From JALZVT01 sp964519335 (GTDB taxonomy: Bacteria; Pseudomonadota; Gammaproteobacteria; Pseudomonadales; Azotimanducaceae), in contig CAZFIA010000152.1 in assembly GCA_964519335.1 (NCBI GenBank), positions 1 to 9,803 of the forward strand: a stretch of 9,803 nt of DNA, read 5' to 3'. Within the stretch, counting starts at the first letter, position 1, and every line of letters begins with the position of its first letter. This document shows, in pieces, positions 7,156 through 9,803 of this stretch. A program made the position numbers and the translations under genes. A model generated the notes under the pieces. That model was not told the origin of the DNA, did not search any database, and saw only the letters and a program-made list of their open reading frames with translations.

Positions 7156-8006
7156 GTGCCAAAAGGATTGGCGTTGCGCTTGCCAAAGGGCGGTAACGCG
7201 TCTGGATCAACCTCTACCCAGTTGGCTTTGCGCTTTTCAAAGAACGCCTTGTTGCCTTCGACAGCATCAGGGCCGTTTATCGCCCAGGCGATGGCATCAT
7301 CGTCTTCGTAGATGGCTCGATACAGCTCACCCTCATCCATCATGCGCCCCCAGGTCATGCGCTTAACAACAGAAACGGCAGACGACGACGAACCTTCGGC
7401 AATTTCTTTTGCCAGTCGATAGGCCTCCTCCATAAGTTCGGCTCTGGGCACCGCTCTTAGCACCAAACCAAGTTCCGCCGCCTCGGCCCCGGTGATCTTG
7501 CGGCCCGTAAGCATCAGGTCGCTGGCCTTCTCTATGCCGACGAGCCGCGGCAGCGTCCAGGTGGCGCCCATTTCGGGAACCAGACCCCACTTCACAAACG
7601 AAAACGCAATTGAAGCTTCAGCGGCCGCCAGGCGGATGTCGCAGGTCAGCGGATAAGCCGCACCAAATCCACCAGCCGCACCGTTAATGGCGCAGATCAC
7701 CGGCTTGGAAATCTGAAACGGATAAGTACGCAGCACGCGTTGCGACGGGTGACCATCGTCATCGGCTGGTGGGTTGTCCTTGTTGTTTTCACCGCGCTCA
7801 CGAACATCATTCATGTCTAAACCAACACAAAACGCATTGCCCGCGCCCGTGATTATTACTACTCGTACATCAGGGTCACTATCGCAATCGCGCAAATACC
7901 GCGTGAGGTTCTTCGCCATCTCTGGCGTGTAGGCGTTGCGCTGCTCCGGGCGATTAAACGTAATCGTTGCGATGTGATCTGACTTTTCAAGCAGCAGGTG
8001 TGGCAT
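7149..8006 (-). CDS. Crotonase-fold enzyme (enoyl-CoA hydratase/isomerase family)
   Basis: Crotonase superfamily protein that should bind an acyl-CoA. The oxyanion-hole strands are present: AFCVGLD (58-64) and NGAAGGFGAAY (108-118), with CDIRLAAAEASIAFSF following. The two catalytic glutamates of classical hydratases are absent by hand alignment to rat mitochondrial crotonase: the Glu144 position is A117 and the Glu164 position is F137. Instead E145 in GLVPEMG falls where delta3-delta2-enoyl-CoA isomerases (Eci/PECI type) carry their single catalytic glutamate. An isomerase or another crotonase reaction is therefore more likely than hydration. It has 285 residues, with a charged loop at about 69-90. 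The ATG has AGGAA 7 bases upstream. It is third in a same-strand run after the monooxygenase and DUF62 genes (38-bp gap), suggesting an operon. Confidence 0.9.
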   Translation of the reverse strand: MPHLLLEKSDHIATITFNRPEQRNAYTPEMAKNLTRYLRDCDSDPDVRVVIITGAGNAFCVGLDMNDVRERGENNKDNPPADDDGHPSQRVLRTYPFQISKPVICAINGAAGGFGAAYPLTCDIRLAAAEASIAFSFVKWGLVPEMGATWTLPRLVGIEKASDLMLTGRKITGAEAAELGLVLRAVPRAELMEEAYRLAKEIAEGSSSSAVSVVKRMTWGRMMDEGELYRAIYEDDDAIAWAINGPDAVEGNKAFFEKRKANWVEVDPDALPPFGKRNANPFGTG

Positions 8007-8044
8007 GCGTAAGTTCCTTTGTACTGGTTTAACTATTCAAACTA

Positions 8045-8986
8045 CTACTTCTGTTCGTGCAACGGCGCCTTTTCTAGTTGAATGCGCCAGGTCGGGCCGG
8101 CTAATACCTTATGCGTGGCCGAAAAGTTGCCTTGATTGAGGGCAAGCGATACCTTGCTAAGGCTGTTGAGATACAAAAGCGCCTCACCCAGCGCCACGCT
8201 GCCAAAGCTGCGGTGATACGGCATCACTTCATCAAACACACTTTCTTCGTCGTTTGAAATACTCACCCGAAGGCTGTCTCCGGGTTCGAGTTCGAGGCGC
8301 GCAAACAGCTCGCGATCAATATTAGTCCAGATGTTGCCGTACTGCGGATCCAGAACCTCGATGTTGCCTACAATCTTTCCGTCCGCAAACTCAGCTTTTT
8401 GATACGGAATGCGTAGCACATCGGCAGGCAGCTTTTTGCCGACCTGCTTGAAACTGATGACACCCGCGGCAAGCCTTGCGCCGGTATAGGCATAAACATC
8501 GCGACCATGAAAGGTATAAGACTTCTCGGAATTCGCGAGCCGGTTTACGGCCTCGTCAATTTCTCGAACGGCAGCAATACCGTACTTTTCTGCAACCGCG
8601 GTGAGGCTGCCGTTATCTGGAGTAACGTAGTAATGGCCCTGTTTGGTTTTAAGCACCACCGACTTACGTTCCGTGCCTACACCTGGATCCACCACCGAAA
8701 CAAACACCGTGCCTTCTGGCCAATAGTCGGCAACTTCAGCAAGCCGTAGTGACGCCTCCCAAATATTGAACGTAGGAATTTCGTGCGTAAGGTCAAAAAT
8801 GTCGAGCTCGCGCGAGACGCCATAGGCCACACCCTTCATGCTGGCAACGGCCACGTCTTTGTTGCCAAAGTCAGACTGCAATACCAGGGCTGATTCTGCT
8901 GCGGATAAGTTGGCGCTCGACAATAGTCCAGCACTTAATGCACAGGCACAAACCAATCTGGCAAACCCGCGAGTTGCATAACCCAT
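8045..8986 (-). CDS. Exported DUF62 / SAM hydrolase (adenosine-forming) family protein
   Basis: Member of the SAM hydroxide adenosyltransferase / chlorinase-fluorinase family (PF01887, DUF62); known members split S-adenosylmethionine to adenosine and methionine, or halogenate it. Family blocks in order: QSDFGNKDVAVASMKG (37-52), VVDPGVGTERK (98-108), TPDNG (122-126), FHGRD (159-163), and the C-terminal domain block DPQYGNIWTNI (213-223). The water-activating triad D100, R107, H160 keeps the spacing of the archaeal hydrolase (Asp68, Arg75, His127), favouring hydrolysis over halogenation. Unusually, the N-terminus looks like a Sec signal peptide: R6 and R10, a hydrophobic run 11-25, and likely cleavage after SAA at 28-30, directly before the first strand of the domain. 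No lipobox fits. It starts 2 bp after the monooxygenase stop, with GGAG 11 bases upstream, and ends in tandem TAG TAG. Confidence 0.88.
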   Translation of the reverse strand: MGYATRGFARLVCACALSAGLLSSANLSAAESALVLQSDFGNKDVAVASMKGVAYGVSRELDIFDLTHEIPTFNIWEASLRLAEVADYWPEGTVFVSVVDPGVGTERKSVVLKTKQGHYYVTPDNGSLTAVAEKYGIAAVREIDEAVNRLANSEKSYTFHGRDVYAYTGARLAAGVISFKQVGKKLPADVLRIPYQKAEFADGKIVGNIEVLDPQYGNIWTNIDRELFARLELEPGDSLRVSISNDEESVFDEVMPYHRSFGSVALGEALLYLNSLSKVSLALNQGNFSATHKVLAGPTWRIQLEKAPLHEQK

Positions 8987-8988
8987 AG

Positions 8989-9803
8989 TTAGTTCAGCTC
9001 CAAGCCTTCAAGCGTCCCGTCTTCGCGCCACGCCTTCATTTTTGCAAAGAATGGATTTGGCCCCTTGCCGTAGGGAGAGTTTTGCGAGCTCTTCGGATTA
9101 GGCTGACCTTCGTTGTTGTAATACCCCGGCGTGCAGGAAGCCTGAAACGCCTCACTAATCCGCGACAGCTTAATAATCTCTTCAACCCATGCGTCTTCAG
9201 CATCAAGTTCAGCTTCCACTGTATTGATGTTGCGGTTAAGACACTGATTAACGATGTAGCTTAGGTGTCGCGCAGACTCATCCATTGCATGGGGGAAGTT
9301 AGTGGTGAATGCAGCCTGGCCGTTGCTGATGATGAACAGGTTCGGAAAGCCGTGACTGTGCATGCCGTGCAATGTGCGCATACCGTCCGCCCACTTCTCA
9401 CTCAGCTGAATGCCCTCTTTGCCGATCATCTGATAGCCCGCACGCCGTGTGTAGTCGGTGCCAACTTCAAAACCGGTGGCAAACACGATGCAATCCACAG
9501 CATATTCTTTGCCGTTGGCAACGATTCCCTTTTCGGTAATCCGCTCAACGCCACGGCCTTCGGTATCTACCAAATGCACGTTGGGTCGATTGAACGTGGG
9601 TAGATATTCATCATGAAAACAGGGCCGTTTGCAGAACTGTCGGTAGTACGGCTTAAGCGACTCCGCAGTATCAGGGTCGTCAACCATCTCCTGGGCTCTG
9701 GCGCGCACCTGCTCCATTTTCTTGAAGTCGGCCAGTTCCATTAACTTGGGAATCTCGGCCCGGTCAATGTTCTTGCCCCGGTAGTTAGCCATTGAGATCA
9801 GAT
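8989..9803 (-). CDS. Flavin-containing / Baeyer-Villiger-type monooxygenase, C-terminal part (cut by window edge)
   Basis: C-terminal portion of a class B flavoprotein monooxygenase, which uses FAD and NADPH to insert oxygen into ketones (Baeyer-Villiger) or to oxygenate N/S atoms. The frame is open to the right edge (L-I-S before the first visible Met at 9792), so that Met is internal and the FAD- and NADPH-binding motifs and the BVMO fingerprint lie outside the window. Visible family features: CKRPCFHDEYLPTFNRPNV (the catalytic-loop region before the last Rossmann strand), D-C-I-V-F-ATGFE (9467-9499), HGFPNLFIISNGQAAFTTNFPH, and the C-terminal CTPGYYNNEGQPNP followed by WREDGTLEGLEL. About 270 residues are seen, so roughly half the protein. 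It is the first visible gene of a minus-strand run, with the DUF62 gene 2 bp downstream. BVMO versus another FMO-like class is undecided. Confidence 0.87.
   Translation of the reverse strand, partial: LISMANYRGKNIDRAEIPKLMELADFKKMEQVRARAQEMVDDPDTAESLKPYYRQFCKRPCFHDEYLPTFNRPNVHLVDTEGRGVERITEKGIVANGKEYAVDCIVFATGFEVGTDYTRRAGYQMIGKEGIQLSEKWADGMRTLHGMHSHGFPNLFIISNGQAAFTTNFPHAMDESARHLSYIVNQCLNRNINTVEAELDAEDAWVEEIIKLSRISEAFQASCTPGYYNNEGQPNPKSSQNSPYGKGPNPFFAKMKAWREDGTLEGLELN

Noticed and set aside
8045..8986. DUF62 protein as a halogenase (fluorinase or chlorinase)
   Set aside because: The Asp-Arg-His triad that activates water in the hydrolases is intact with the right spacing, which argues for hydrolysis.
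8945..8986. Lipoprotein signal at the N-terminus of the DUF62 protein (C13 or C15)
   Set aside because: The residues before either cysteine do not make a lipobox, and the cysteines lie too early, before a hydrophobic core could form.
8989..9792. Treating the open frame from 9792 as a complete short gene
   Set aside because: The frame continues without a stop to the window edge, and the visible part aligns only with the C-terminal half of class B monooxygenases.
1..9803. CRISPR array, integrase, attachment sites or insertion sequence
   Set aside because: No spaced direct repeats, transposase or recombinase motifs, or terminal repeats were seen, and gene composition looks uniform across the window.

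Overview
This is a gene-dense bacterial window. No tRNA, rRNA, insertion sequence, CRISPR array or gene-free stretch above about 85 bases is visible. Moderately high GC, short gaps, Shine-Dalgarno-led starts and protein types (Mqo, Baeyer-Villiger-type flavin monooxygenase, epoxide-hydrolase fold, crotonase) suggest a proteobacterium, most likely a marine or aquatic heterotrophic gammaproteobacterium. That placement is inferred from protein style, since no marker gene is present.

Layout, left to right. (1) A plus-strand pair: the 3' part of an MmcQ/YjbR-family gene, cut by the left edge, overlaps by one base (TAATG) a serine hydrolase of the beta-lactamase/PF00144 fold. (2) A minus-strand gene for a small EthD-like alpha/beta-barrel protein is convergent with that pair and divergent from the next. 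(3) A plus-strand pair: an epoxide-hydrolase-type alpha/beta hydrolase (TTG start) overlaps by one base (TAGTG) malate:quinone oxidoreductase (GTG start). (4) A minus-strand ABC-F ATPase has a stop codon that overlaps the mqo stop inside an 8-bp perfect hairpin. (5) An M20 metallopeptidase (TTG start, strong Shine-Dalgarno) is divergent from the ABC-F gene. (6) A minus-strand run, read right to left: the 3' part of a flavin-containing/Baeyer-Villiger monooxygenase cut by the right edge, then (2-bp gap) a signal-peptide-bearing DUF62 S-adenosylmethionine hydrolase-like protein, then (38-bp gap) a crotonase-fold enzyme.

Functionally the window mixes housekeeping (Mqo feeds electrons from malate to the quinone pool; ABC-F acts at the ribosome) with accessory catabolism (monooxygenase, crotonase, epoxide hydrolase, EthD-like protein), which would fit oxidation of hydrophobic or cyclic carbon compounds. 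I do not see a convincing undescribed multi-gene system. The best leads are the apparently exported SAM-hydrolase-family protein coupled to a monooxygenase, the crotonase whose usual hydratase glutamates are replaced while an isomerase-type glutamate is present, and the hairpin that contains both stop codons at the mqo/ABC-F junction.
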